This document shows positions 1 through 8,114 of a stretch of 64,000 nt of DNA, piece by piece (within the stretch, counting starts at the first letter, position 1; each line of letters opens with the position of its first letter). The DNA comes from Marininema mesophilum. Its GTDB lineage: Bacteria; Bacillota; Bacilli; Thermoactinomycetales; DSM-45169. Position numbers and translations under genes: made by a program. The stretch spans positions 186,001-250,000 of the forward strand of contig NZ_FNNQ01000003.1 of NCBI RefSeq assembly GCF_900106775.1, in the 5' to 3' direction. Below the pieces are notes generated by a model, which saw nothing but the letters and a program-made list of their open reading frames with translations, did no database searches and was not told where the DNA came from.

Positions 1-1
1 T

Positions 2-250
2 GTGCGTGTGACCTTATTTAAAGGGCAAGCGGTGGTTACAGGACGTAAATCTGTCCACTCCCTTTATAACGAAGGGTTAGCGACGTATACACCAGATGAT
101 ACCTTTAACCATGATGCTGCTGTTGGATTTATTCAACTGTGGGGTCTACCGACAGAAGTGAATGCCAAGGTGAATGCCCAGAAGGAGGATGTGAAATTCG
201 ATGAAACTCTGGGGCGGGCGCTTTACCAAGCCAACCAATCAGCTCGTTGA
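2..250 (+). CDS. argG: Argininosuccinate synthase, C-terminal fragment
   Basis: This is the last 82 or so codons of argininosuccinate synthase, which joins citrulline and aspartate using ATP in arginine synthesis. The start lies before the window. The stretch with GRKSVHSLYNEGLATY and NHDAAVGFIQLWGLP is typical of the family's C-terminal tetramerisation region. The reading frame runs 50 nt into argH, a longer overlap than usual, so the last ~16 residues may be an extension peculiar to this strain or reflect a lost stop codon. argH follows directly, so the two are co-transcribed and translationally linked. Identity is firm; the exact natural C-terminus is less so. Confidence 0.9.
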   Translation: MRVTLFKGQAVVTGRKSVHSLYNEGLATYTPDDTFNHDAAVGFIQLWGLPTEVNAKVNAQKEDVKFDETLGRALYQANQSAR

Positions 251-1604
251 GGAATATACCGCATCGATTCCGTTTGATCAGCGGCTCGTTGAGGAAGATA
301 TTCGCGGTAGCTTAGCCCATGTACGCATGTTAGGTGCGAGTGGGATCTTAACTGCTAGTGAAGTGGATACGATTACGAAGGGCCTTGAGCAGATTCAAAA
401 ACGAGTGCTTGCTAAGGAAGTGGAGTTTTCCATCGCCCATGAAGATATTCATATGAATATCGAGAAACTCTTGATTGATGAAGTGGGACCAGTAGGTGGA
501 AAATTACACACTGGACGGAGCCGCAATGATCAGGTGGCCCTGGATATGCATCTATTTGTACGGAGAAGTACGGTAGAACTCATCCAGGGATTAACCGAGC
601 TTCGACGGGCATTGGTCGCAAAAGCAGAGGCCCATGTGGATACGATTTTGCCAGGGTACACGCACCTTCAACGCGCCCAACCGGTCCGTTTTGGTCATCA
701 TTTGCTTGCCTATGTAGAGATGTTTGGCCGAGATGTAGAGCGACTGCAGGACAGCTATAAGCGAGTGGATACCATGCCTCTAGGAGCAGGAGCGATTGCA
801 GGTAGTACGTTCCCAATCCAGCGGGAGTTGGTAGCGGATGAGCTTGGTTTCTCTCGACTCTATGAGAATAGTATGGATGCGGTAAGCGACCGCGATTACC
901 TTGTGGAATTCCTCTCCTGTGCTTCCTTGATCATGGTTCACTTGTCTCGCCTTTCGGAGGAACTGATTCTTTGGTCGAGTGAAGAGTTCGGCTATGTCGA
1001 ATTGGACGATGCCTTCTGCACAGGTTCGAGTATGATGCCACAAAAGAAGAATCCGGACGTCCCTGAATTGATTCGTGGTAAAGTAGGACGGGTTATCGGA
1101 CATGGAGTTTCCCTTTTGACTACACTAAAAGCGCTACCCCTTACTTACAATAAGGACATGCAGGAGGATAAAGAGGGGATCTTCGACACGGTGGATACCC
1201 TTGCAGGTGCCCTTGCCCTTACTGCTCCGATGGTTGAAGGATTGAAGGTGAAGGAAGAGCGGATGAGGGAAAATGCAGAAGGGGGCTTCACCAATGCGAC
1301 GGATTTGGCTGAGTACCTCGTTACAAAAGGAGTTCCTTTTCGAGAAGCTCATGCTGTCGTTGGGAAATTGGTACTCCATTGTTTAGAGGCGAATCAGTCC
1401 CTTCTGGATCTAACGCTGGCAGAATATCAAGCGGCACACCCTGCGATAGAAGAGGATATTTTTCACCGTCTGTCCCTTGAAGTGGTGACTGACGCCCGCT
1501 CAGCTGGCTGTGGTACAGCTAGAGAGCGGGTAGTAGAAGTGATCCAGAAGAAAAAAGAAGAAATCGACGAGGCTTTTGCATGGATTGGATACGCTCAGAC
1601 CTGA
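201..1604 (+). CDS. argH: Argininosuccinate lyase
   Basis: Cleaves argininosuccinate to arginine and fumarate, the last step of arginine synthesis, in the cytosol. The 467-residue length is normal for the fumarase/aspartase superfamily. The signature loop GSSMMPQKKNPD lies near residues 275-286 and carries the catalytic serine; a substrate-binding HTGRSRNDQ motif lies near 100 and THLQRAQP near 154. The ATG is preceded by AGAAGGAGG about 12 nt upstream, which sits inside the end of argG, so the overlap with argG is real at the start-site level. A strong terminator follows, closing the arginine operon. Confidence 0.97.
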   Translation: MKLWGGRFTKPTNQLVEEYTASIPFDQRLVEEDIRGSLAHVRMLGASGILTASEVDTITKGLEQIQKRVLAKEVEFSIAHEDIHMNIEKLLIDEVGPVGGKLHTGRSRNDQVALDMHLFVRRSTVELIQGLTELRRALVAKAEAHVDTILPGYTHLQRAQPVRFGHHLLAYVEMFGRDVERLQDSYKRVDTMPLGAGAIAGSTFPIQRELVADELGFSRLYENSMDAVSDRDYLVEFLSCASLIMVHLSRLSEELILWSSEEFGYVELDDAFCTGSSMMPQKKNPDVPELIRGKVGRVIGHGVSLLTTLKALPLTYNKDMQEDKEGIFDTVDTLAGALALTAPMVEGLKVKEERMRENAEGGFTNATDLAEYLVTKGVPFREAHAVVGKLVLHCLEANQSLLDLTLAEYQAAHPAIEEDIFHRLSLEVVTDARSAGCGTARERVVEVIQKKKEEIDEAFAWIGYAQT

Positions 1605-1628
1605 GCCTTGATGGGAAGAAATTTAGGA

Positions 1629-1675
1629 AGATATCAGAGGAGGCTCTACTAGAGGTTCTTCTGATATCTTTTTTT
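1629..1675 (+). terminator. Terminator after argGH
   Basis: Arms AGATATCAGA and TCTGATATCT, extended by G-U pairs, enclose a short loop and run into TTTTTTT. Classic intrinsic terminator 25 nt after the argH stop. Confidence 0.9.
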
Positions 1676-1968
1676 GTCGTATCAATAGGAATAATTATCC
1701 ATTAAACCCGGAAATTAAATCGAAACATATTCTGAACAAATCCGTTAAGTAAGTGAGAAACACTAGATTCGGTCTTTAAACCATGGTTCAAGAAGATCTA
1801 GTAACAAAAGTCCAAGTTTCCTCTGGGAAAAAACCGGAAGGATGATATAATAGAGTAGAAGGCCCTCTTGAGTTTTGGAATTTTTTCCAGAAGATTCGAT
1901 ACTCTCCATCATAAATAACCCATTCGAAAATCCGAGGGTACATACCCCAGGCAGATGAAGGTGATCGC
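1676..1968 (+). promoter_or_regulatory. Intergenic region upstream of ftsE with a -10 box
   Basis: About 290 nt without a gene. A good TATAAT sits at 1846-1851, roughly 118 nt before ftsE, but I see no convincing -35 box 17 nt before it. It probably holds the ftsEX promoter. Confidence 0.4.
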
Positions 1969-2655
1969 ATGATTGAGATGCATGATGTATACAAGGTATA
2001 TGGTAATGGAGTAAAGGCTCTCAATGGAGTCAATGTAAAGATTGATCAGAGTGAATTTGTTTATGTTGTAGGTCCAAGTGGTGCGGGTAAAAGTACGTTT
2101 ATCAAGTTGATGTATCGACAGGAAAAGCCTACCCACGGTGTTATTCTCATCAACGGTGTAAACATTAAACGGGTTCGTGACTGGAAGATTCCCTACCTGC
2201 GTCGCAACATCGGGGTAGTTTTCCAGGATTATAAATTGCTCCCTAACATGACGGCCTATGAAAATGTTGCCTTTGCGATGGAAGCGGTGGAGACTCCACG
2301 GCGGAAGATCCGGCGACGGGTGCAGGAGATTTTGGAATTAGTAGGCCTTTATGATCGGATGAATGCTCTTCCCTCTCAACTTTCAGGGGGAGAACAACAG
2401 CGGGTTTCGATTGCCCGTGCAATGGTCAATAACCCAAGCTTTCTAATTGCCGATGAGCCAACAGGGAACTTAGATCCCGAAAATTCTTGGGATATTATGT
2501 ATTTGCTAGAGGAGATCAATACTCGTGGAACCACCGTTGTGATGGCTACGCACAACAAAGAGATTGTTAACACCATGCGCAAGCGAGTAATCGCAGTGGA
2601 ACAGGGTGTTATCGTCCGCGACGAGCAGCAGGGGGAATACGGTTATGAAGATTGA
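1969..2655 (+). CDS. ftsE: Cell-division ABC ATPase FtsE
   Basis: ATPase half of the FtsEX complex, which transmits ATP hydrolysis across the membrane to switch on a peptidoglycan hydrolase at the septum or side wall. All ABC motifs are intact in 228 residues: Walker A GPSGAGKST at 35-43, Q-loop Gln86, signature LSGGEQ at 138-143, Walker B FLIADEP at about 158-164, and a downstream H-loop (ATHN). The start is an ATG behind GAAGGTGAT. The end overlaps ftsX by 11 nt, which fits equimolar synthesis of the pair. The hydrolase gene just downstream is the likely partner. Confidence 0.97.
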   Translation: MIEMHDVYKVYGNGVKALNGVNVKIDQSEFVYVVGPSGAGKSTFIKLMYRQEKPTHGVILINGVNIKRVRDWKIPYLRRNIGVVFQDYKLLPNMTAYENVAFAMEAVETPRRKIRRRVQEILELVGLYDRMNALPSQLSGGEQQRVSIARAMVNNPSFLIADEPTGNLDPENSWDIMYLLEEINTRGTTVVMATHNKEIVNTMRKRVIAVEQGVIVRDEQQGEYGYED

Positions 2656-3538
2656 GACACTATTTCGACATTGCCGCGAAGCCTTTCGCAGTTTAACGCG
2701 GAATACATGGATGACATTTGCAGCGGTTAGTGCAGTGGGTGTAACGCTATTAATCTTTGGTTTCTTCCTCGTTTTTGCTTTTAACATCAGTTTTATGGCG
2801 TCAGAGTTAGACAAACAGGTCAATGTTCGGGCATTTTTACAACCGAATGTGACCTCGGATGATATCGATCAGGTAATTGGTCAGTTAAAAAAAGATCCTG
2901 CTGTCAAGAGCGTAAAGTTTCAATCAAAAGAAGATGGTTTGCGTCAAATGAAGAAGCAGTGGGGTGACGATGATCGTATTTTAAAGGGATTAGAAAGGGG
3001 AAATCCTCTCCCAGATACCTTGGTAATCAAGGCGAAGAACCCTCAAAAGACCAAACAGCTGGCGGATTCTATGGATCAGTACTCACAAATTGCTGACAAG
3101 GATTATGGTGAAGGGGTTACCAATAACATCCTAGACTTGTCAGCCTGGATTAGAGATGCCGTATTCGTTTTTGGCTTAGGGTTGGCTATTCTTGCAGCGT
3201 TCCTCATTTCTAATACGATTAAATTAACGATATTTGCCCGGCGTCGAGAGATTGAGGTCATGCGGTTAGTAGGGGCAAGTAACTGGTTTATCCGCTGGCC
3301 TTTCTTTATCGAAGGAAGCATTATTGGCATCCTGGGAGCGATTGTTCCGATGACTGTTACCCTTGTATCCTATAATGCTGTCATCGGTATCTTAGATGCT
3401 AATGGAGGGCAAGGCATCTTCAAACTATTGCCAATGTGGCCGCTCTCCTTGTATGTTGCAGGGATGACCACCATCCTTGGGATTATGATCGGAGTCTGGG
3501 GTAGTATGATTTCCGTGCGTCGCTTCCTAAGAGTTTAG
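2645..3538 (+). CDS. ftsX: Cell-division permease-like protein FtsX
   Basis: Membrane partner of FtsE. The first transmembrane helix lies near residues 25-48, followed by an extracellular domain of about 110 residues that in known systems contacts the hydrolase's coiled coil. Three more helices follow, with the conserved FARRREIEVMRLVGA loop between them (MacB/FtsX fold). I chose the ATG at 2645, giving 297 residues starting MKIETLF, because GGGGGA lies just upstream; an upstream in-frame ATG at 2606 would only add residues encoded inside ftsE. Co-operonic with ftsE. Confidence 0.96.
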   Translation: MKIETLFRHCREAFRSLTRNTWMTFAAVSAVGVTLLIFGFFLVFAFNISFMASELDKQVNVRAFLQPNVTSDDIDQVIGQLKKDPAVKSVKFQSKEDGLRQMKKQWGDDDRILKGLERGNPLPDTLVIKAKNPQKTKQLADSMDQYSQIADKDYGEGVTNNILDLSAWIRDAVFVFGLGLAILAAFLISNTIKLTIFARRREIEVMRLVGASNWFIRWPFFIEGSIIGILGAIVPMTVTLVSYNAVIGILDANGGQGIFKLLPMWPLSLYVAGMTTILGIMIGVWGSMISVRRFLRV

Positions 3539-3585
3539 GGTCAAAAGGGTCAAGGTTAAGTGAACAGAGAGTAGGAGGAGAAGAC

Positions 3586-4689
3586 GTGACAAAACGGTGG
3601 ATAGCAGGCCTGAGTAGTTTTATCTTAGCCGTAACCCTTCTTTTCACCCCAGGAGTCTCCTTCGCAGATAATATCAAAGATAAAAAAGAGAAGATAAAAA
3701 AGCGAGATAAAGAGATTCAACGGCTAGAGAAGGAAAAAAAGCAGACAAAGGTCGATGTACAGAAGGCGTTAGCTAAGTGGAAGAAACAGAAAAAGGAACT
3801 CCAAAAAGTAAATCAATCTGTTTATAGCACTGAGCAACAGTTAGCAGCGAGCAAGCGGAAAATCAAGAAGAAAAAAGAGCAGATCAAAGGGCAGCAGAAT
3901 CAGTTTAATGATCGAGTTCGCGTGATTTATAAACAGGGAAATATGTTTTATCTAAAAGCCTTGTCTGAAGCAAAGTCGTTGGGGGAACTCCTGGATCGAA
4001 TAGCTCTGGTTCGCCAGATTACAAAACAAGACCGTCATCTTCTCGATACCTTTGAAAAGGATCAGAAAGAGTTGGCCCAGTCTCAAACGAAGATGAAAAG
4101 TCTTCTGGTAAAGCAGAAACAGAAAGCCTCTGACTCCAATCAGCTGTATAAAAAATTAACAGCGGATTATGCAAAAATGGAGAAGGATCTGAAAAAACTA
4201 GGGGACAAGAAGGAAAACCTAGAAGAGGTTAATGAGAAGGAAAAGCAGACGATTCGCGACTTGATTCGGCAGAACGATGGGGGTGGGAAATACACCGGTG
4301 GTCGGTTCTCTTATCCGGTCAATGGTAAAATTACTTCCCCTTATGGCATGCGTTACCACCCTATATTGAAACGGAATAAACTACATAGTGGAGTGGATTT
4401 CTCAGGGACAATCAATACACCGATACACGCTCCAGCTGACGGTAAGGTGATTGCTTCTCGCCCAGCCAATGGTTATGGATATATTGTGGTCATTGACCAT
4501 GGAGGTGGGATCTCTACTCTATACGCTCATATGTATCCACAGAATGTGAAAGTAAAGCAGGGAGATACCGTTCGCAGAGGGGAACGAATCGCAGGAATCG
4601 GCAACAACGGTTGGTCTACGGGGGCTCATTTGCATTTTGAAGTGTTAAAGAATGGACAGGTGACTAACCCAATGCCCTATTTGAAATAA
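3586..4689 (+). CDS. Secreted coiled-coil M23 peptidoglycan endopeptidase (EnvC-like)
   Basis: GTG start behind GTAGGAGGAG. A signal peptide ends after SFA near residue 27. Residues ~28-225 are Lys/Glu/Gln-rich coiled coil, and ~250-367 form a LytM/M23 metallopeptidase domain with zinc-ligand motifs HSGVDF and HLHFEV. By family knowledge it cuts peptide cross-links in peptidoglycan and is held inactive until FtsEX engages the coiled coil. Its place directly behind ftsEX strongly supports that pairing, as for EnvC in proteobacteria; Bacillus uses CwlO with an NlpC/P60 domain. A second gene at 50842 shares the coiled-coil module but has a CHAP domain. Confidence 0.92.
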   Translation: MTKRWIAGLSSFILAVTLLFTPGVSFADNIKDKKEKIKKRDKEIQRLEKEKKQTKVDVQKALAKWKKQKKELQKVNQSVYSTEQQLAASKRKIKKKKEQIKGQQNQFNDRVRVIYKQGNMFYLKALSEAKSLGELLDRIALVRQITKQDRHLLDTFEKDQKELAQSQTKMKSLLVKQKQKASDSNQLYKKLTADYAKMEKDLKKLGDKKENLEEVNEKEKQTIRDLIRQNDGGGKYTGGRFSYPVNGKITSPYGMRYHPILKRNKLHSGVDFSGTINTPIHAPADGKVIASRPANGYGYIVVIDHGGGISTLYAHMYPQNVKVKQGDTVRRGERIAGIGNNGWSTGAHLHFEVLKNGQVTNPMPYLK

Positions 4690-4697
4690 ATGAAGCT

Positions 4698-4768
4698 AAA
4701 ACGGAGAGTATTGAAGGGAGACAGGCCGTGGATCGTTGTCGGTTTCCCTTTGATGGATCCGTTTTTTT
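4698..4768 (+). terminator. Compound terminator after the M23 gene
   Basis: Outer arms AAAACGGA and TCCGTTTT, inner arms AAGGGA and TCCCTT, followed by a run of T. It closes the ftsEX-hydrolase unit. Confidence 0.75.
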
Positions 4769-5101
4769 ATCTTCATTGCGCCGAGAATTCTCCTATCTTC
4801 TACAAGTGGGGGATGAATCGGCGCGACAGACGAGGGGGAGATTTTCTCCTCGCAAGTCTGGCCATCCCCGTATATAATTTAATACAAGAAAGAGACGGGA
4901 GTTCCCAAGAATCCCCCACCTCTTAGGTTAGCGTAGGTAGGGGAGGTTCAAGCTAGATTGTATCTGAATACTAAGTTCTTCTTGCTAGTCATAGGATGTA
5001 AACAACCCTGTCGGTAAATTTTAGAGGTGTGTCCTTTATCCATTTGGGAGGGCGTCCTTACCTGGCAGGAACTTCCCTTAAATGATAAAGGTGGTGTTGG
5101 G
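4769..5101 (+). other. Gene-free region before ctpB with a structured stem
   Basis: About 330 nt. A nested stem spans 4809-4869: GGGGATG pairs with CATCCCC, and inside it CAGA-CGAGG pairs with CCTCG and TCTG. TATAAT follows at 4873-4878. The stem has no T-run, so it is not an ordinary terminator. The only open frame here (4690-4926) has no ribosome-binding site and begins directly at the upstream stop. Confidence 0.4.
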
Positions 5102-6547
5102 ATGTACTTGCGAGGACGTACTGTCGCACTATTGATCGTGTTTGCCGTGTTACTTTCCAGCCTGACTACAGCTGCAGTTGTAGGTGGAAGTGATTTGCTT
5201 TCCCAAGTTACAGGCTCCAATTCAGCTGTATCCAATGCGAATACAAAGGGCCTCGATGAAAACCTAGGTAAATTAAAGCAAGCATATGGGCTGCTTAAAT
5301 CCCAATACATCCATAACGTGGATGATCAGAAACTTGTCGATGGTGCTATCCGTGGGATGGTACAGTCGATCAAAGATCCTTATTCTTCTTACATGGATAA
5401 GAAAACCGCGAATCAGTTTTTGTCCTCTCTAAAATCATCCTTTCAGGGCATAGGTGCTGAAGTATCTATGAAAAGAGGACGAGTAACCATTGTTTCTCCC
5501 TTTAAGAACTCCCCTGCAGAAAAAGCAGGTCTTCAACCGGAGGATCAGATTATTAAAGTAAACGGTACTAGTCTAGAAGGGCTAGATTTAAATGAAGCCG
5601 TCTCTAAAATTAAAGGGCCAAAGGGCTCCAAAGCGCATTTGGAAATTAATCGACCCGGTGAAAGTCGTACGCTCAAAGTGACTGTCGTTCGGGATGATAT
5701 CCCGATTGAGACCGTTCAATCTAAAATGTTGGATGATAAGGTAGGCAGAATCGATATCTCTCAGTTCTCAGAAAAAACCCCGGACGAATTTGAGGACCAA
5801 TTGAAATCCCTCGAGAAAAAAGGAATGAAAGGTTTAGTTATCGATGTGCGTGGCAATCCAGGTGGCCTCTTACCATCCGTCTTGGAAATTTCAGAGGATC
5901 TTCTCCCTAAAGGTAAAGGGGTTATGATGACTGAAGATAAAGCAGGGAATCGGACGAAATATGTTGCTAAAGATGGTAAGAAGAAAAAGTACCCCATTGT
6001 CGTTTTGACAGATAAGGGTTCTGCAAGTGCGTCGGAGATTTTGATCGGGGCAATGAAGGCGGCCGGTTATCCATCAGTTGGGGTAACCAGCTTTGGAAAG
6101 GGCACTGTACAGACTACGCATAACTTCACAGATGGAAGCAATATGAAACTGACTATGGCCAAGTGGCTTACCCCGGACGGAAAATGGATTCACAAAAAGG
6201 GGATCAAACCGGATGTGAAAGCCAAGTTGCCTGCGTACTTTAAAGCAACCATTATCAATTCAGATAAAACGTTGAAGAGGGACCAAAACTCTACTGAGGT
6301 GAAAAACCTCCAACTTGTGTTGGAAGGGCTAGGTTATCGGGCGGATCGGAAGGATGGTTACTTCAGTTCACAAACCGAGACAGCGGTGAAGGCCTTCCAG
6401 AAGACCCATAACTTGCCTGTAACGGGTAAAGTGGATAAGAAGACTGGAACGAAGTTGCAGGAAGCCTTTATTAAGATGCTTCGCAAGCCAGATGCAGATT
6501 TGCAATTGCGTGTAGGGTTGGAGACATTGAAGAAAAAAATAAAATGA
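5102..6547 (+). CDS. ctpB: C-terminal processing protease, S41 family (CtpA/CtpB-like)
   Basis: Membrane-anchored serine protease exported by an N-terminal hydrophobic segment (residues ~8-28). A PDZ domain (~100-180, with AEKAGLQPEDQIIKVNG) is followed by the S41 catalytic domain. The nucleophile is in GSASASEI near residue 309 and the lysine base in GKGTVQT near 333. A peptidoglycan-binding domain closes the protein (~400-460, GYFSSQTETAVKAFQ). In Bacillus, CtpB cleaves SpoIVFA/SpoIVFB partners during sporulation. I start at the ATG at 5102 (481 residues) behind AAAGGTGGTG; the frame continues upstream to 5027, but those residues lack export character. Confidence 0.93.
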   Translation: MYLRGRTVALLIVFAVLLSSLTTAAVVGGSDLLSQVTGSNSAVSNANTKGLDENLGKLKQAYGLLKSQYIHNVDDQKLVDGAIRGMVQSIKDPYSSYMDKKTANQFLSSLKSSFQGIGAEVSMKRGRVTIVSPFKNSPAEKAGLQPEDQIIKVNGTSLEGLDLNEAVSKIKGPKGSKAHLEINRPGESRTLKVTVVRDDIPIETVQSKMLDDKVGRIDISQFSEKTPDEFEDQLKSLEKKGMKGLVIDVRGNPGGLLPSVLEISEDLLPKGKGVMMTEDKAGNRTKYVAKDGKKKKYPIVVLTDKGSASASEILIGAMKAAGYPSVGVTSFGKGTVQTTHNFTDGSNMKLTMAKWLTPDGKWIHKKGIKPDVKAKLPAYFKATIINSDKTLKRDQNSTEVKNLQLVLEGLGYRADRKDGYFSSQTETAVKAFQKTHNLPVTGKVDKKTGTKLQEAFIKMLRKPDADLQLRVGLETLKKKIK

Positions 6548-6577
6548 TGAAGGGATTCCCCTTCGATTAGCGAATCT

Positions 6578-6610
6578 CATCCCACAACACTTGTTGTGGG
6601 ATGTTCTTTT
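6578..6610 (+). terminator. Terminator after ctpB
   Basis: Perfect 12-bp arms CATCCCACAACA and TGTTGTGGGATG, followed by TTCTTTTC. Confidence 0.85.
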
Positions 6611-6636
6611 CTTGCGTGTAATTAGGAGGGTGGTTA

Positions 6637-7773
6637 GTGGAGAATCTTTTTCTCCTTTGGGAGACACCTTGGGATGCATGGAAGGCAACTTGGGTACATC
6701 CGCTCTGGTTAGTGGCTATACTATTGGTGGCTTGGCAGTATGCATGGAAGGGGATTAGAGAGGAGCGACGCTTTGGAAGTCGATTAGATCCTCCCACAAC
6801 CCTTTTTTTGTACTCACTTTTTCTTGGATTTGGTGTTGGGATATTCTTTTCAATGGGGATATCTTCATGGATGGTGGATATCAAACCGTCTTCGATTTTT
6901 TGGGTATGGGGCGGAATTTTAGGGTTGTCCCTTTTTCGACTACGTTTTGCTTGTCCAGCCTATGCTGTAGGCCTGTTGACGTTATTCTCCCTACTCTGGG
7001 AGATTCAGGGGCGGGAGGAGGATGGGGTATGGTCTGGCTTATCTGGATTTCATACTCCCGATTGGATGTTACTGATCAGCTTGCTTCATTTTTTGGAGTG
7101 GGCACTTGTTCGATTAGATGGTCATCGGGGAAGTACACCCACTCTCGAAACCTCATTGGATGGGCGCAGGGTAGGAGGAGCCTTGTTGCAAAAGGTGTGG
7201 GCGCTACCTTTGGTGATTTTCACACCTGGAGGATGGCTTCCACTTCCTCTCGTAATCGGTTTCGCGCGGCTTAATCTCTCTCGTCCCATGCAACAACAAA
7301 AGCGGCGTTCCTCTTCTCTCATTTTGCTGTATGCGGGGAATTTATTGATCCTTAGTGTTGGAGCGATGATCTGGCCATCCTTGATGTGGGTAGCTGCCTG
7401 TTTCTGTTTTTTGGGTCATGAGGGGTTGTATCAGCTTGGACGATACCGGGAACGAAGGAGAACACCTCTGTATGCTTCGGGAGAGACAGGGGTCAAGGTT
7501 TTAGCAGTTTGGCCCAATAGCCCTGCTGCTATGATGGGGATCTATCCGGGATATAGCATTCTCCGTGTCAATGGAGAGGCAGTTGCCAATCGAGAGGAGA
7601 TGGAGGAGGCGTTAGCCCGTTCAGCTGCCTTCTGTCGGCTCGAAATGATCGATGAGCAGGGAGAGGTTAAATTAGCTCAACGTGCTCTCTATCAGGGAGA
7701 TCCTGTTCACTTAGGGGTTGTTGAAGCCCCAAAGGATTCCGTAATTTACAGGAGTTTGCCGTCTAAAACATGA
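6637..7773 (+). CDS. minJ: Multispanning membrane protein with C-terminal PDZ domain, MinJ-like
   Basis: GTG start behind TTAGGAGGG. The 378-residue protein has at least six hydrophobic spans over residues ~10-270, rich in Trp and Leu, then a PDZ domain at ~280-355 (WPNSPAAMMGIYPGYSILRVNG). In B. subtilis the gene after ctpB is minJ, whose product bridges DivIVA and MinD to keep division away from the poles. Topology plus position support that role; sequence conservation in the membrane part of this family is low, so the symbol rests mainly on synteny. Confidence 0.75.
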   Translation: MENLFLLWETPWDAWKATWVHPLWLVAILLVAWQYAWKGIREERRFGSRLDPPTTLFLYSLFLGFGVGIFFSMGISSWMVDIKPSSIFWVWGGILGLSLFRLRFACPAYAVGLLTLFSLLWEIQGREEDGVWSGLSGFHTPDWMLLISLLHFLEWALVRLDGHRGSTPTLETSLDGRRVGGALLQKVWALPLVIFTPGGWLPLPLVIGFARLNLSRPMQQQKRRSSSLILLYAGNLLILSVGAMIWPSLMWVAACFCFLGHEGLYQLGRYRERRRTPLYASGETGVKVLAVWPNSPAAMMGIYPGYSILRVNGEAVANREEMEEALARSAAFCRLEMIDEQGEVKLAQRALYQGDPVHLGVVEAPKDSVIYRSLPSKT

Positions 7774-8042
7774 CGCTAATAACTCAAGCGACCGAAGGAA
7801 GTGCCTCTGGTAAATCTCCATCGACTTCAGAGAAGTTTCGATTAGTGTAATTGATCGTTAGCTTCCTATTGGAACGATGATCGATATTGTCCGAGAAGCG
7901 ACGAGTCTAATCTCCTGAAATAGACCATGGGGGAGCGTACTGACATCGGGTAATATAGTAGGCTTTTGAGGGTAGTTCCAACTTCGTATAAGATAAAAGT
8001 ATACAATGGATGCCGGTGTCTTTGTACCGGCCTTTTTTATCT
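7774..8042 (+). other. Gene-free region with terminator before uvrB
   Basis: About 270 nt. The last part (8012-8038) is an intrinsic terminator with arms GCCGGT and ACCGGC and a T-run, most likely for the minJ transcript despite the 240-nt distance. I see no gene with a ribosome-binding site in the stretch before it. Confidence 0.6.
8012..8038 (+). terminator. Terminator upstream of uvrB
   Basis: GCCGGT-loop-ACCGGC followed by CCTTTTTT. Confidence 0.85.
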
Positions 8043-8083
8043 GGAACAAATGTTCTTATAATGGATCTACTTTGTGTTATAAT
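8043..8083 (+). promoter_or_regulatory. LexA (SOS) box and -10 elements of uvrBA
   Basis: GGAACAAATGTTCT at 8043-8056 is a palindrome matching the Gram-positive LexA/DinR operator CGAAC-N4-GTTCG at all eight core GAAC/GTTC positions. TATAAT boxes lie at 8057-8062 and 8078-8083, so the operator overlaps the polymerase site. uvrB is a known SOS gene in Bacillus, which makes damage induction of uvrBA very likely. Confidence 0.88.
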
Positions 8084-8114
8084 GGGAAGAATGAGAGATC
8101 TGAGGTGATAAACC

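Noticed and set aside
4690..4926. Open frame of 78 codons right after the M23 gene
   Set aside because: No ribosome-binding site, starts at the preceding stop codon, and runs through a clear terminator hairpin and a second stem.
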